NCBI GenBank assembly: GCA_022828595.1
Contig: JAKGHH010000002.1
Location: 64,018,383-64,082,382 of the forward strand
Direction of reading: 5' to 3'
DNA from: Nelumbo lutea
Lineage: Eukaryota > Streptophyta > Magnoliopsida > Proteales > Nelumbonaceae
Length of the DNA: 64,000 nt
In this document: piece by piece, positions 31,481 to 42,201 of the stretch
Layout: each line of letters opens with the position of its first letter
Position numbering within the stretch: position 1 is the first letter of the stretch
Notes under the pieces: generated by a model
Seen by the model: the letters and a program-made list of their open reading frames with translations, nothing else
The model's database searches: none
Told to the model about the DNA's origin: nothing
Position numbers and translations under genes: made by a program

Positions 31481-33233
31481 GTCACCAATTTCTACAAGTT
31501 TCTAAACTAAGCTGTTTAAGTAGCAGCACAGGATTCTTAAATTAGCAACTCTATGGCTATCAATTCCTTGTACGAAAATTCTAGTAAAGGGAATGCCATC
31601 AATAAGGAAATTTAGCATTTGGATGTTTCCCAAATTCTACTTATATCTTTATCTTTTTGAGCATCAGCAATAAATAGTAATTGAAGTAATAAGAGAGCAT
31701 AAAGAACTGTATAATGACATAAAGATGGACAAGAAAAGAGGCATCCCAAAACTGTACGAATTAGGAGTCCACCTCTTACTAGAGTTCTCAAGTTCTCCAA
31801 TGGCTCCGGTGAAAATGCTCTACACTTGATTACAGTATTTATCACATTCTACCAGATGGATTTCATTGTCCTATTTGGTACTTTCTTGCAGAGAGTAGTG
31901 TTGCCTATTTTACTTGGGTGTTTGGGCATCCATCCACATGTATAAGAAAGCTATCATCCAAATGAAGATAACCATCATACCCCATTTCACAATTTCACAA
32001 ATGGAGTGGAGAGAACCAGAATGATGCCAATGTTCGGTGGACTGTGCTATGGATCCACACCTGGCCTCATCCGAAAGAAAAGGTGAGCAATTAAAAACCT
32101 CAGTGGTCTAAATCCTCTAGCATCAGTTAAAGTATTTTTGACAGCTCACTAGGAAACTTGTAGGAAAGAAGACAAAAATAGATGAAATCGGGATCTCAGA
32201 TATTCTTTGAAAATTCATGAAGTTGTTAATTCTCCGTTATTCTTTGAATTTGGGATCTCAGTTTTTTCAATTCATTCTGGCATGTGTATTATCCAGATAT
32301 GGCAAGGACACATCTGGACATGGTATTGGAGATGAAATTTACACTAAAAATTGAAGTACCCAACGGCACCCTTGAACAGGTATCAGGTATCATAATCTGG
32401 CATACGAATTTATAAGATCAGATTCCATATGAAGGATTAATCATAATCCATCACATTATTTTCATCAACAGAAATTTTTAAATTTCAAAGTCTGCAATTT
32501 CACCTACTAGTTGTCTTTTTTTTTTTTTTTCTATAGAAAAGACAACCAAGAAAGACATAATCTGTGTAAGAAACAGTGCCCTATCGGACTTTAAGCCCCA
32601 CTCATCATTCCCATTTAGCAAATATTATGTTGTAGTGCCTATTTGAAGAAAGAAATAGTTTCTTCTACTCCTTCCAAGATGTCAATCAAATTATCCTTAA
32701 TTACTCCACACATGTAAGATAAAAAGATGTTGGCATGTTTCATAAAGAACTTCCTCCTCAAATAAAAGCATGTTCCCTAATTAACAAGAAAAGGAAGAAA
32801 AAAAAAAGAATGCATCAATCAGTGGTTTAAAAGCACTAGGCACAATGGGAAATACATGCCTTTTTGAACTAGGATGCAAAATTTGCAAAAATAAAATGAA
32901 AAAGAACAAAATAAATAAGAATATAAAAAGTGCAAACTTTAATTATAAACTAAATGTCAGAAAGCCTATTAGTTCAAATTAAAATACATAAACATAATAT
33001 ATAAAACACATTCAAAGTGAAAATGTAAAAATAAAATTAGACAAATTCGAGCACTCAACAATTCAAGAATGCCAAACTTTCAGTTTCTTTATTTCTTTCT
33101 TAATTGCATTACTTCGAATGGCTTATGTGATGTTAAATATCTTTCATTTCTAATTCTATGATCTACATAAGTACCAAGTTGCTTGAGGCAAGCCCAAACA
33201 AGTCCACGCTAGGGTCTTAAACTTTGCAATTTG
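31481..33233. other. Spacer without a supported gene
   Basis: No protein domain, RNA gene or clear transposon ends were found in about 1.75 kb. It contains T/A homopolymer tracts near 32520 and 32800. Confidence 0.45.
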
Positions 33234-33648
33234 TAGGAATGGCAATAGTGCTAGGCCGGGCCAGGTTTTGCCTGCCCTGTACCTGACCTCGAATTCAAAT
33301 TCCCTACCCGAACCCCAACAGGGCTAAAAATCCTAACCCCATCCCCATCCCCGTGGAGATTGCCCCGCCCCACCCCAGTCATTCTTACTTGTATACTTGT
33401 TAATTTATTTTTTATTTTTCTGAAACCTACCTAGAACTATTTTATATTATGTAATATAATATAGTATAATATAATATATTTTAGCATATATTAATAATTA
33501 TATATATATATATATTATGTTTTATAATATAATCGGGGCAGGGTGGCCAAATACTGTTCCCAAACCCCGATCAATGGCCAAAAAACCTGCCCCGATTGGG
33601 GCGGGGCAGGGTGGGGCCCCATGGGGACGGGTGAAATTGTCATCTCTA
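33234..33648. mobile_element. hAT-like MITE (family C), 415 bp
   Basis: The ends TAGGAATGGCAATAG and (reverse-complemented) TAGAGATGACAATTTCACCC are inverted. The arms carry GGCCGGGCCAGG and GGGGCGGGGCAGGGTGGGG words around an AT core. The flanks GCAATTTG (33226-33233) and CAATTTTG (33649-33656) are a slightly decayed 8-bp duplication. Confidence 0.8.
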
Positions 33649-34953
33649 CAATTTTGGTAATGGAAGGTGAAAGAGTTCAATTTAGTTGAGACGACAAAAT
33701 TATTAGTATATCATCCTCATTGCTTCCTGCCAATAATTTGCAAAGACTGAGCAACCATTATTACTATGCGAATATGAACCAGTTCGAGGAGGATCCTATC
33801 ACTGAAACACCTCCCACCAGATTCTGAACAGATCACTTCTACAGAAACCACAGAGGTTCCAGATTCACAACTGCTCATGTGTTGCCAAATATTTTACATG
33901 AGCATGCAGTGCAAAAATAGAAAATAACACCAGCAAATGTTCATTAATTTCAATAAAAGAAAATATTTTCTTTTCTTTTGTTTAAAAGATACCAACTTTA
34001 AAATATAGATTCCTTTGAACAGCAGATGCCATCACTGTAGCTTAGAGTTGATCTTCAAGGTAAACTATTGCCAGTTTCCCATTTTTTCTTTATTATATTC
34101 TATTTGACATCTTCTATTATCTTTTCGTTTGCATTTGCATGAACCCAATACAAAGTAAAGAAAAAATGATATAACTCTCTTAAAATAAAAGGAGTATTTT
34201 TCACTCCTAAGCTGGTCCAGCTATACTTTATTTGCTCTGCAACTTTAAATTTAAATGTGTTCTAATATTTATGTTAGATTATGCCAAGGAACAACAAACA
34301 ACCTGGATCCAAAACAGAACATCTTCCAGAAGGCGAACTTTGCCCAATTTTTTTTGTTAAGGACAAATTTTCGGTAAAATAAAAGATAACAGATTACAGA
34401 TGCTGGTGAAGAGATTTCACCCCTAGTAAGAGAACAATTACCAAAACAACAAAAAATGGAAAAAAAATAAAAAATCTAAAATAAGCTACCTTAATCATCC
34501 AGACTACGAAATTTTAAGGTTTACCGTTCCCAAGATTTGCTATAGTTATGGGGAAAAATCACACTGAACAACAAACACAATAGCGAAACACACATTCACT
34601 GCCTAATTACCCATGCAAATAATAAAAAACTTATTAAAAAAGAGGGTTCTATACCCAATGACAACTGCTTGCTTCTCTGTCTCCTATAATGAACAAAATC
34701 TGCTTAAGGCACTATTGGATATTGGGACATGATCATCTTCTCCATATCGTCACTACTACCTCTGAGTTTTTAATATTCTTTTTCATTTACATCTTTTTTC
34801 GCCAATAATCAAGAAACAATGCTATATCCATGTTGCTTTAATATATAATTTTAGGTTAGATTTCTAAGCTAAGAGCAAAAGATATAAACATGACTTGTGA
34901 GGATAAAACATGAGACAGAAAATTTCAACCACAGTTAAGACCTTTTAGTCCAT
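33649..34953. other. 3' flank of the PPR gene and spacer
   Basis: AT-rich DNA with no supported gene. The PPR gene is read leftward into this stretch, so its 3' UTR should occupy the first few hundred bases below 34954. Confidence 0.45.
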
Positions 34954-36780
34954 CTAAACGAAATAGTCTTGCTGTAAAATATCAGAGTTTGAACTCCAAA
35001 GCCTGTCCTTCAAGATATGCTTTGCTAGCATGTTTAATACAAGATGAATTGCCTCTTTCTGAGGGTGGTCACTTTCTCCAACTAAAAATTCATGACTCTT
35101 ACCATCTACCTCTATGATACTTGAGCCAGGGGCCTTTCTAATACCTTTCTCCTCCATCAATTTCCTTGTTCTATTTACATCTTTCCATCTATCATTTGTT
35201 GCATATATGTTGGAGAGAAGAACATAGACACCACTATCTTTGGATTCAATATCAAGTAGGTGGTTCAAGATCTTTTGGGAAAGCTCGATTTCTCCATGGG
35301 CCTTGCAACCACTAAGGAGAGCTCCCCATATGAGTACATCAGGTGGCATTGGCATTGTCCTGATGAGTTCCTGCGCTTCATTCAAGAGTCCTGCTCGACC
35401 AAGCAAATCAACCATACATCCATAGTGTTCTATCCTTGGTGCGATGTTGTAGTCCCCACCAATCATTTGATAAAAGAATTTGCGGCCTTCATCAACTAAG
35501 CCAGAATGACAACAGGCAGTAAGAATGGCTAGAAATGTCACTTCATTAGGCCTCACTTTGATACTAACCATTTGCTCAAAATATTTGAGCACCTCCTTGC
35601 CATGACCATGCATGGCTAAGCCACCCAGCAATGCATTCCATGTAGAGACATTTCTATGCTGCATCTTATGAAAGATGTGCAATGCCATATCCATACACCC
35701 ACACTTTGCATACATGTCAATCATCGCAGTTCCAACATGAGTATCACATTCAATGCCCTTACGTTCATTGTACTCATGGACCCATTTTCCATAATCCAAT
35801 GCTCCTAGACCTGCACAGGCAGTGAGCACACTAGATATGGTAACCTTATCAGGTTCGACACCTGACATTTGCATTGCACGAAAGACCTCCAATGCCTCCT
35901 TGGGGCACTGCCATTGGACTAATCCGCTTATCAGACTTGTCCAAGAAAAAATATCTCTTTCAGGAATCTCCTCAAATACTTTCTTTGCATCCCCCAGACG
36001 ACCACACTTTGCATACATATCCAGAAGAGCATTTCCAACTACCAAAGGCATTTCAAATTCACCTCTGACAATCAACCCATGGATTGCCATACCCATACCC
36101 AGATCGCCCAGCTGCCCACAAGCAACAAAAACACTAACTAGAGTCGCCATGTTCGGCTTCACATCCATCCTCGAAAACAAAGCCAGTGCATCACCACAAA
36201 GCCCTGCCCTCACATACCCAGAAATCAAAGCAGTCCAGGAGACAACATCTCTAACGGGCATTCCATCAAACAATTTGCTCGCACAATGGTATTCACCACA
36301 AAGTCCATAGAAATGCAGAAGCGAATTCTGGACGTATAGATCACTTAGAAAACCCATCTTAGCAACGACCCCATGAACCTGCTTACCCTCAACAATCCCC
36401 AAAACCTTGGAGCAGGATTTCAGAACCACGGGGAAAGTATACATATCAGGCAAAAACCCATTTCGTACAATCTTTCTATACACCAGAATTGCCGCCTGTG
36501 GCTTATTGCTTACGGCATAAGCTGACACCAATGAATTAAAAGCGAAAGAGCTCCGGTGGTAGTGAATTTGATTCAGGAACTCGCAGGCATACTCGAAATC
36601 AACATAACTTGCAAAGAATGCAATGCTCTTGCCGAGTACTAGGACGTTTCCATCTTGGATGATGCCAGAGGTAACTAGTTGTGCATGAATTTGGTTGAAC
36701 GATTTTAGACAGTTACATCTATCAATGAGATTAAGAAGGGCCCACTCCAGACATCGTGGAGCCCTGTTCATGCTATGCAA
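34954..36780 (-). CDS. Pentatricopeptide repeat protein, PLS-E class (At4g38010-like)
   Basis: An intronless 608-residue protein, as usual for plant PPRs. From about residue 20 (SFNQIHAQLVTSG) it holds about a dozen P, L and S motifs, with recognisable starts such as DVVSWTALISGYVRAG, VVGNALLDMYAKCGRLGDA, DIFSWTSLISGLVQW, HVGTAMIDMYAKCG and VSTWNALLGGLAMHG. It is followed by E1/E2 motifs (VLIWGALLSGCKAHGEIELS ... PGSSIIEVDGKSHEF...SDHPQ) and a short tail. There is no DYW deaminase domain. PLS-E proteins bind single-stranded organellar RNA and mark a cytidine for C-to-U editing, the deaminase being supplied by a partner. The layout and sequence resemble Arabidopsis At4g38010 (PCMP-E45). A second in-frame ATG lies three codons on (MNRAP). 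Organelle targeting (mitochondrion or plastid) is not decidable by eye because there is almost no presequence before the first motif. Confidence 0.93.
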   Translation of the reverse strand: MHSMNRAPRCLEWALLNLIDRCNCLKSFNQIHAQLVTSGIIQDGNVLVLGKSIAFFASYVDFEYACEFLNQIHYHRSSFAFNSLVSAYAVSNKPQAAILVYRKIVRNGFLPDMYTFPVVLKSCSKVLGIVEGKQVHGVVAKMGFLSDLYVQNSLLHFYGLCGEYHCASKLFDGMPVRDVVSWTALISGYVRAGLCGDALALFSRMDVKPNMATLVSVFVACGQLGDLGMGMAIHGLIVRGEFEMPLVVGNALLDMYAKCGRLGDAKKVFEEIPERDIFSWTSLISGLVQWQCPKEALEVFRAMQMSGVEPDKVTISSVLTACAGLGALDYGKWVHEYNERKGIECDTHVGTAMIDMYAKCGCMDMALHIFHKMQHRNVSTWNALLGGLAMHGHGKEVLKYFEQMVSIKVRPNEVTFLAILTACCHSGLVDEGRKFFYQMIGGDYNIAPRIEHYGCMVDLLGRAGLLNEAQELIRTMPMPPDVLIWGALLSGCKAHGEIELSQKILNHLLDIESKDSGVYVLLSNIYATNDRWKDVNRTRKLMEEKGIRKAPGSSIIEVDGKSHEFLVGESDHPQKEAIHLVLNMLAKHILKDRLWSSNSDILQQDYFV

Positions 36781-36901
36781 ATCTGGCTTTCATGGGCTTG
36801 TGTATCACTATATCGTCTTCATTTACATCATGTTCTTCATCGTCTTCGTCGTTGTTGTTGGGTTCACTATTCATTAACAGAGAAGATACGGGCCAGCGTG
36901 A

Positions 36902-37033
36902 TTGGGTTCACTCACAAATAGGCGCCTCACAGGCACATCCATCGTGCATTGGAAGCATTCCGTTCATAGATGTTCCCAATCCATGATAGAATGTGCGTGT
37001 GAGGTCGGTGTGAGGCGCCCTTTATTAGGAGCA
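36902..37033. mobile_element. Palindromic hairpin MITE (family E) just upstream of the PPR gene
   Basis: GGCGCCTCACAGGCACATCC (36921) is mirrored by GTGTGAGGCGCC (ending 37019), and CATTGGAAGCATTCCGTTC by GATGTTCCCAATCCATG. The outer arms extend to TCACTCACAAATA and TTTATTAGGAGCAGATCC. The left boundary is about 120 bp upstream of the PPR start codon, so it lies in that gene's promoter or leader. Confidence 0.75.
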
Positions 37034-37291
37034 GATCCAGTGTCGGGTGACTGTTGACTTGTTGCCATTTAACGCAAGATTGGAATCCTCCAACGGTTGA
37101 AAAGCATCCTGGCAGCACGCCCCCGGCCCCAGGATTTAATGGGCCCATAGTTTGCCACGTATGTTACCGTAATAGGATTAGGATCCACTCATTCACATCT
37201 ACCATCTAAGGAATCTGATCATCCTGGAGATAATGGGGGTATTAATTTTGATGCACCACCTGTGCAAGTGAATCTAACTAGGGCTTAAGGG

Positions 37292-37796
37292 TAGATCTGA
37301 TCATGGGTCGGGTAACCCGATGGGCCAACCAGGCTCAACCCGAATCACGTTGGACTTGGACAGGATTTTAGGCCCATGGGTTTGTGCTTGGATCTAAAAT
37401 ATCGGGCCCAACCTTTTTGTGTCAGGTTTGGGATTTTTCAAAAAAGCTCAATTGAGCCCGAATTCGACTTGATGATGTATTATATATAAATGTGTGTGTG
37501 TATATATATATATATATAATTTTCTTTATACTTCTTCTCTTTTTAAGTAATAGTGAGATCTTTCATTTTTTTTAGGTTTTAAGGTCTTTTGATATAAATA
37601 AAATAGTTTTAATTGAATAAAAAAGAAAAAATAAAATAGTTTCTGGTTGGGCTCGAGCTCGAGCCCAAGCTTTGGACTTTATATGAGGGTCGGGTTTGAG
37701 CTCAAGACCTAGGTCCGATGGTCAAGCTGAGCTAGGGCTTAGGATCGAGTATATTCTATTAATTTAGAGGCAAAGCCTGACCTATAATCAAGTCTA
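37292..37796. mobile_element. hAT-like MITE (family D), second copy, 505 bp
   Basis: The ends TAGATCTGATCATGGGTCGG and (reverse-complemented) TAGACTTGATTATAGGTCAGG match the copy at 7509-8041. The flanks CTTAAGGG and CTCTAGGG agree at 6 of 8 positions. The arms are GGGCTCGAGC/GGGTCGGG-rich, with a (TA)n/(TG)n microsatellite at 37490-37520. Confidence 0.75.
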
Positions 37797-38295
37797 CTCT
37801 AGGGGTAGGGCTGCAAAGGGATCGGACATAGGCATATCTAAATTTGATCTATTTATATAGCGGATTCAAATTGAGGTCAGATTATAATCGAATATTAAAT
37901 AGTATAAATAAATTAGATTAAAAATGATCAAAATATTATATATTATGAATTGAAAATTACTTGCATAAAACTTGAACTATAAAAATTTAGTGAAAATACA
38001 ACATTGAGACCAACTTCAATCATAGATATAGTATAATTTTAAGTATATATGAGCATATATATTTATATCGAATTTTATCGAATTGGATAGGGATAGATCC
38101 ATATTTGATCCAATTATAAACGAATCGAATTTGGAAAGTGAATCTGATGACTTAGAGGATTATTTAATTAGGGGAGAGTTCAACAACGTGGAAAGTGAAT
38201 CTGATGACTTAGAGGCATCTAGTATTGGCAACGTTTGTTTGAAAATTTGTAAGGAATCCTAAGAACTAGAGAGCTTCAATACGAAACTACTCTTT
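37797..38295. other. MITE-like patch and a 26-bp direct repeat
   Basis: TAGGGCTGCAAAGGGATCGG near 37807 looks like a hAT MITE terminus without a clear partner. GGAAAGTGAATCTGATGACTTAGAGG occurs at about 38133 and 38190 (57-bp period) and may mark a local duplication. Confidence 0.45.
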
Positions 38296-41275
38296 TTGGA
38301 GGAAGACGAGAGGGGAAGGGATGAAAGCATGATTGTGCTTACTAGATCTAAAGCTAGATTGAAGCTTCGTAGGGAAGAAGAGATTACCTATGTGACAAAA
38401 CATGTGCTTGTGAAGATAGGAATGAACCTAGAGACTCAACAACCACAGGGTGTCTTAGTTGTGGTTTCAATTATTCTTCCAAGGAGTGTAAGGGAATCCT
38501 TGGGAAAGAATTCTTTAGTGGTCAGAGTCAACCATGTTTCCTTGAGAACCCTATTGGACCCTTAAATCCAATCGGAAGAGATCTTTTGGGTATGTTCCAA
38601 TTCAAAAGCTTCTATTCCCAACAACTGATTAGAACCTAACTTTCCAGCATTTGGACCCTCAAACCTAACTCTATAGAGAACCAACCATGACCTATAGTTG
38701 GGTTAGAAATGAAGGTGAACATAGAAAAAATGAAGAGAGAAGGACAAAGGAGATTGATTGTGAAGGGCAAGGGGAATGGATCTGGAACTTGGTGTGTGAT
38801 TTTTTCTAAAGGACTTAGGGTCAAGGAAGGTTATGTTGAAGAGAACACTAGTAATCCTGTAGAGTTGGAAAGGTCTAGTTGGGGTAGAGGCTAGGAGGGA
38901 GGGTGTAGAGAAGGAAAATGAAGGAAAAAGGGAACCCATAATTGAAGTTGCTGAATATTTAGGTTGGAAGTTGAAGGAAGTCAAGAACCTTAATGTGTAC
39001 ACTAAGAAATGGCCAATAGGGAATTTAAGGAAGAACATGATGACATAGGTGAAAAGGTTGAGATCTGATGTAGAAGGTGATATTCAATTTAGTGCAAGAG
39101 GTAAAAGAAAGATGGGTTTGAACTAATGTGAAGAGTAGTGAAAATATGTGGGTTTTCTTCATGCAATTGGCAATAGTAGGAGAAGAAAGAATTTTGTGAA
39201 CAAAATGGAAGTTAATGGGAAAACCTTGACTGACTAAGAGGTAATTGCAAAGTGTTTTGTGGACCACTTTAAAGAAATTTACAAAAGGGTGGATATTGAA
39301 ATGTGGAAGGGTTAGATTGGCCAAGGCTGGATCTTGAAATGGTAAGATTGTTGGAAAGCAATTTTAATTTGGGAGAGATTAGGAATGATGTTTTTTCAAT
39401 GGATAAATCAAAAGTGCTAGTATAATGGCCTTTTCTCAAGATTGTTAAGAGATAATCAAGTTTGATTTATTAGCAATCTTTGAAGGATTTCGCGAGGAAC
39501 ATTTCATTACCCTAAAAGTAAAATATACTTTCCTATCCTTAATACCCAAAAAAATTTTAACCGAATTTTGATAACTAATGAATGTATGGAAAATTTTAAG
39601 GGAAGGAAGAGGAAAACCTTTGTGTAAATTAGATCTAGAAAAAACTTATGATATGGTGGATTGAGTTTTTTTTCGGATGTCTTGAAGTGTTATGATTTTA
39701 GGGAATGATGGTGCGAATGGATTGAAAGATGTTTGAAAACATGTTATTCGGTTTTAATAAACAGTGTGGTGAAAGACATTTTTCCAACTACTTGGGGATT
39801 AAGACAAGGGGGTCATTTTTCCCCTTTCCTCTTTAATTTAATTGTAGATGTATTCAGTAGGTTTCTCATGAGGGCAAATAATATGAACTTGTTTAGAGAA
39901 AGGAAGGTGGGCAGGAATAATGCACTAGTAACTTGCAGTTTGTATATAATATAATTAGATTTTAAGGGTGGGGATCCCAAAGAAGCAAAGTATTTAAAAA
40001 GGGTTATTAAATTGTTTAAATACATTTTTAAACTAAAGATCAATTATTTTGAAAAGAATTGTGTGGCTAGGATAAATCTTGAGCAGGAGAAGTTGACTAT
40101 CATATAGCGGAGGCCCTAGGTTCTCCTACTACTTGTTAGCCTATGAGATGTTTGGGTATGCCTCTAGAAGATAATTTAAGGAAAAATAAGTTTTGGAATC
40201 CAATAGTAGAGAACATTTTTAAGAGATTGATAGCTTAGAATAAGAATTACATATCCTTTGGGGGTAGAATTATCTTAATTAAATCCACTTTAACAAACTT
40301 TACAATTAATTATTTGTTAGTCTTTAAAATGCCACAAGGGGAAGTGAAAAATTAGAAAAATTAATGAGAGATTTTTTATGAAAACTAGGTAAAGGGAGTA
40401 CTACTTAATTAAATAGGAATTAGTGTGTAAAAGCAAAGAGTAAGGGGGTTTAGGGATAGGTAATTTAGGGAAGAAGAATTTGTCTTTGTCAAATGATTGT
40501 TGGAGAAGGGGAGACTTTGGCAAGAGGTTATTAATAGTATTCATAAAAGTATAGGCAATGGTTGGGATGTTCGGGTATCTGTGACAACTTTGGCATTCCC
40601 TTAGAAGTTCATGTGTAGAGTGCTTCTTCAATTTCTAAACTTTATCAAGTATGACGTTTGCTCTAAATATAAAGTTCTCTTTTGATAAGACCTTTGGATA
40701 GGCTACTCTGCCTTTAAAGATCTATTCTCTTCTTTGTACTCTTTCTTTGTCCAAAACAAAACTTGTCCACCAGATTGTATTTTCCTTATTAATTATGGTG
40801 AATTGGAACATGAACCTAAATAAAGATTTGATAGATCATGAGCTTGTTAGGGTAATTTCATTTGTTTTTTTGGATCTCTCTAAACTAGATAGGCAAGTTT
40901 GGACTCTCCATCCTAAGGGAGATTCTTCATGTGACTCTTTTTTTCTCTTCCTTGTGCCCATCCCCTACCCTACATCATTGTCCTATGAAAGAGATCTAGT
41001 CTAAACCCATTTAGGGGCTTTGTGTTGTGAAATTGAACTTTCATGGAAAATTAACACTTTAGTTGTCCTATAGAAAAAAGACATAATTTGTGTACCTCCC
41101 ATCATTAGTGTAGTAAAGAAAATGGAAAAAGTTGTTATCACCTTCTAATCTTCTACCCCTTTGTTATAAGCATCTAGAAAAACATTTTTAGCCTCTTTGT
41201 TAATAGGTGAAGTGTGCCCCTACAAATTGGAAGTCTCTTTGACCCTACAACTTTCAACTAACAAAGAGAAGGTAA
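38296..41275 (+). mobile_element. Decayed L1-type LINE, ORF2 from before the RT to the zinc-finger region
   Basis: Read across frames on the plus strand: NRRRKNFVNKMEVNGKTLTD (pre-RT, near 39178), a broken palm region, GLRQGGHFSPFLFNLIVDVF (39796-39855), SFGGRIILIKSTL (near 40256) and KEGGLGIGNLGKKNLSLS-like (near 40440). These are followed by the WNLN...LVRVISF block (40800), RQVWTLHPKGDSSCDSFF (40890) and a decayed WEI..GKI.T zinc-finger region to about 41275. Many stops and frameshifts break it. Everything is in the order expected for ORF2. The 5' limit is uncertain and may be as far right as 38700. Confidence 0.75.
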
Positions 41276-41285
41276 AGTTATATTT

Positions 41286-41731
41286 TGATTCTCAAACTTC
41301 TTAGTGCAATCATGTAATTTTGTTAATTTTGTCTTAGAAAGGATTTTCCAAGTATGGTTATTTAATTTTACAAAAGCAAATTAACAAATTATTATTTTTT
41401 TCCTTAAATGGATTTTACAGGTCTACTACCAAATTGTCAGTTTTGTTCCTTAAAAGGATATCCACAGCTTCCTTCTTAAAATCTTAAAAGCATACTATCA
41501 AACTATTAGTTTTGTTTTTTAAAAGGATTTCCCATGTCTAATTCTTAAACTTTTAAAAGTAAATTATCAAATTATTAATTTTGCTAAATAAAAGGATTTC
41601 CTACAACTGGTTATTAAATTCTCAAAAGTAGATTACCAAACTATTACTTTTATTCCTTAAAAGGATTTCACAGGTCTGATTCTTAAACTCTTAAGAACAA
41701 ACCATTACATCGTTAGTTTTGTTCCTTAAAA
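41286..41731. repeat. 69-bp minisatellite, block 1
   Basis: Units carry TTCTTAAACTCTTAAAAGCA, ACTACCAAACTGTTAGTTTT and GTTCCTTAAAAGGATTTCC in that order. The block starts directly at the 3' end of the LINE at 38296-41275 and is cut by the MITE at 41732. Confidence 0.8.
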
Positions 41732-42026
41732 CTATGTTTTGATTGCGGTGGAAAAATCTTCGATGTAAAAGTTACTCCATTGGTTTAAATTTTAAATGTG
41801 TTATTGGAGGATTTTTTTTTATTGAGAATTGATGTAAATGTACATTGATAAAAAGTGATTATATCGATTTTTTAGGTAAATTTTGTATTAGAAACAAACA
41901 CCTGAAAAAGTGGAAAGGATGTGGAATTTTACATCGGTCCACTTTTACACTAGAAACAAATGCGTGTAATACAAACCGACGATGGAGTTTTATGTTGATT
42001 CGCATTTACATCGCAATCAAACTTAG
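41732..42026. mobile_element. hAT-like MITE inside the minisatellite, 295 bp
   Basis: The ends CTATGTTTTGATTGCGGTGG and (reverse-complemented) CTAAGTTTGATTGCGATG are inverted. The flanks CCTTAAAA (41724-41731) and CCTAAAAG (42027-42034), both derived from the minisatellite unit, are a near-identical target duplication. The interior has GATGTAAAAGT/TTTACATCG words like the elements at 744 and 14404. Confidence 0.75.
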
Positions 42027-42200
42027 CCTAAAAGAATTTCCTACGCCTCACTTTTAAAACTCTTAAAAACAAACTACCAAACCATTCTTTTTTTTGTACC
42101 ATAAAAGCATCTCTTGTCTAATTCTTCTTAAACTCTTTAAATTAGACTACAAAAATTGTAGTTTTCTTCATCAAAATAATTTATAATGTCTAGTTCTTAA
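42027..42200. repeat. 69-bp minisatellite, block 2
   Basis: About two and a half units (AAAGAATTTCCTACGCCTC, TAAAAACAAACTACCAAACC and so on) continue the same array after the inserted MITE. Confidence 0.75.
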
Positions 42201-42201
42201 A

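Noticed and set aside
35240..36310. Plus-strand genes within the PPR region
   Set aside because: These frames are antisense shadows of the PPR coding sequence.
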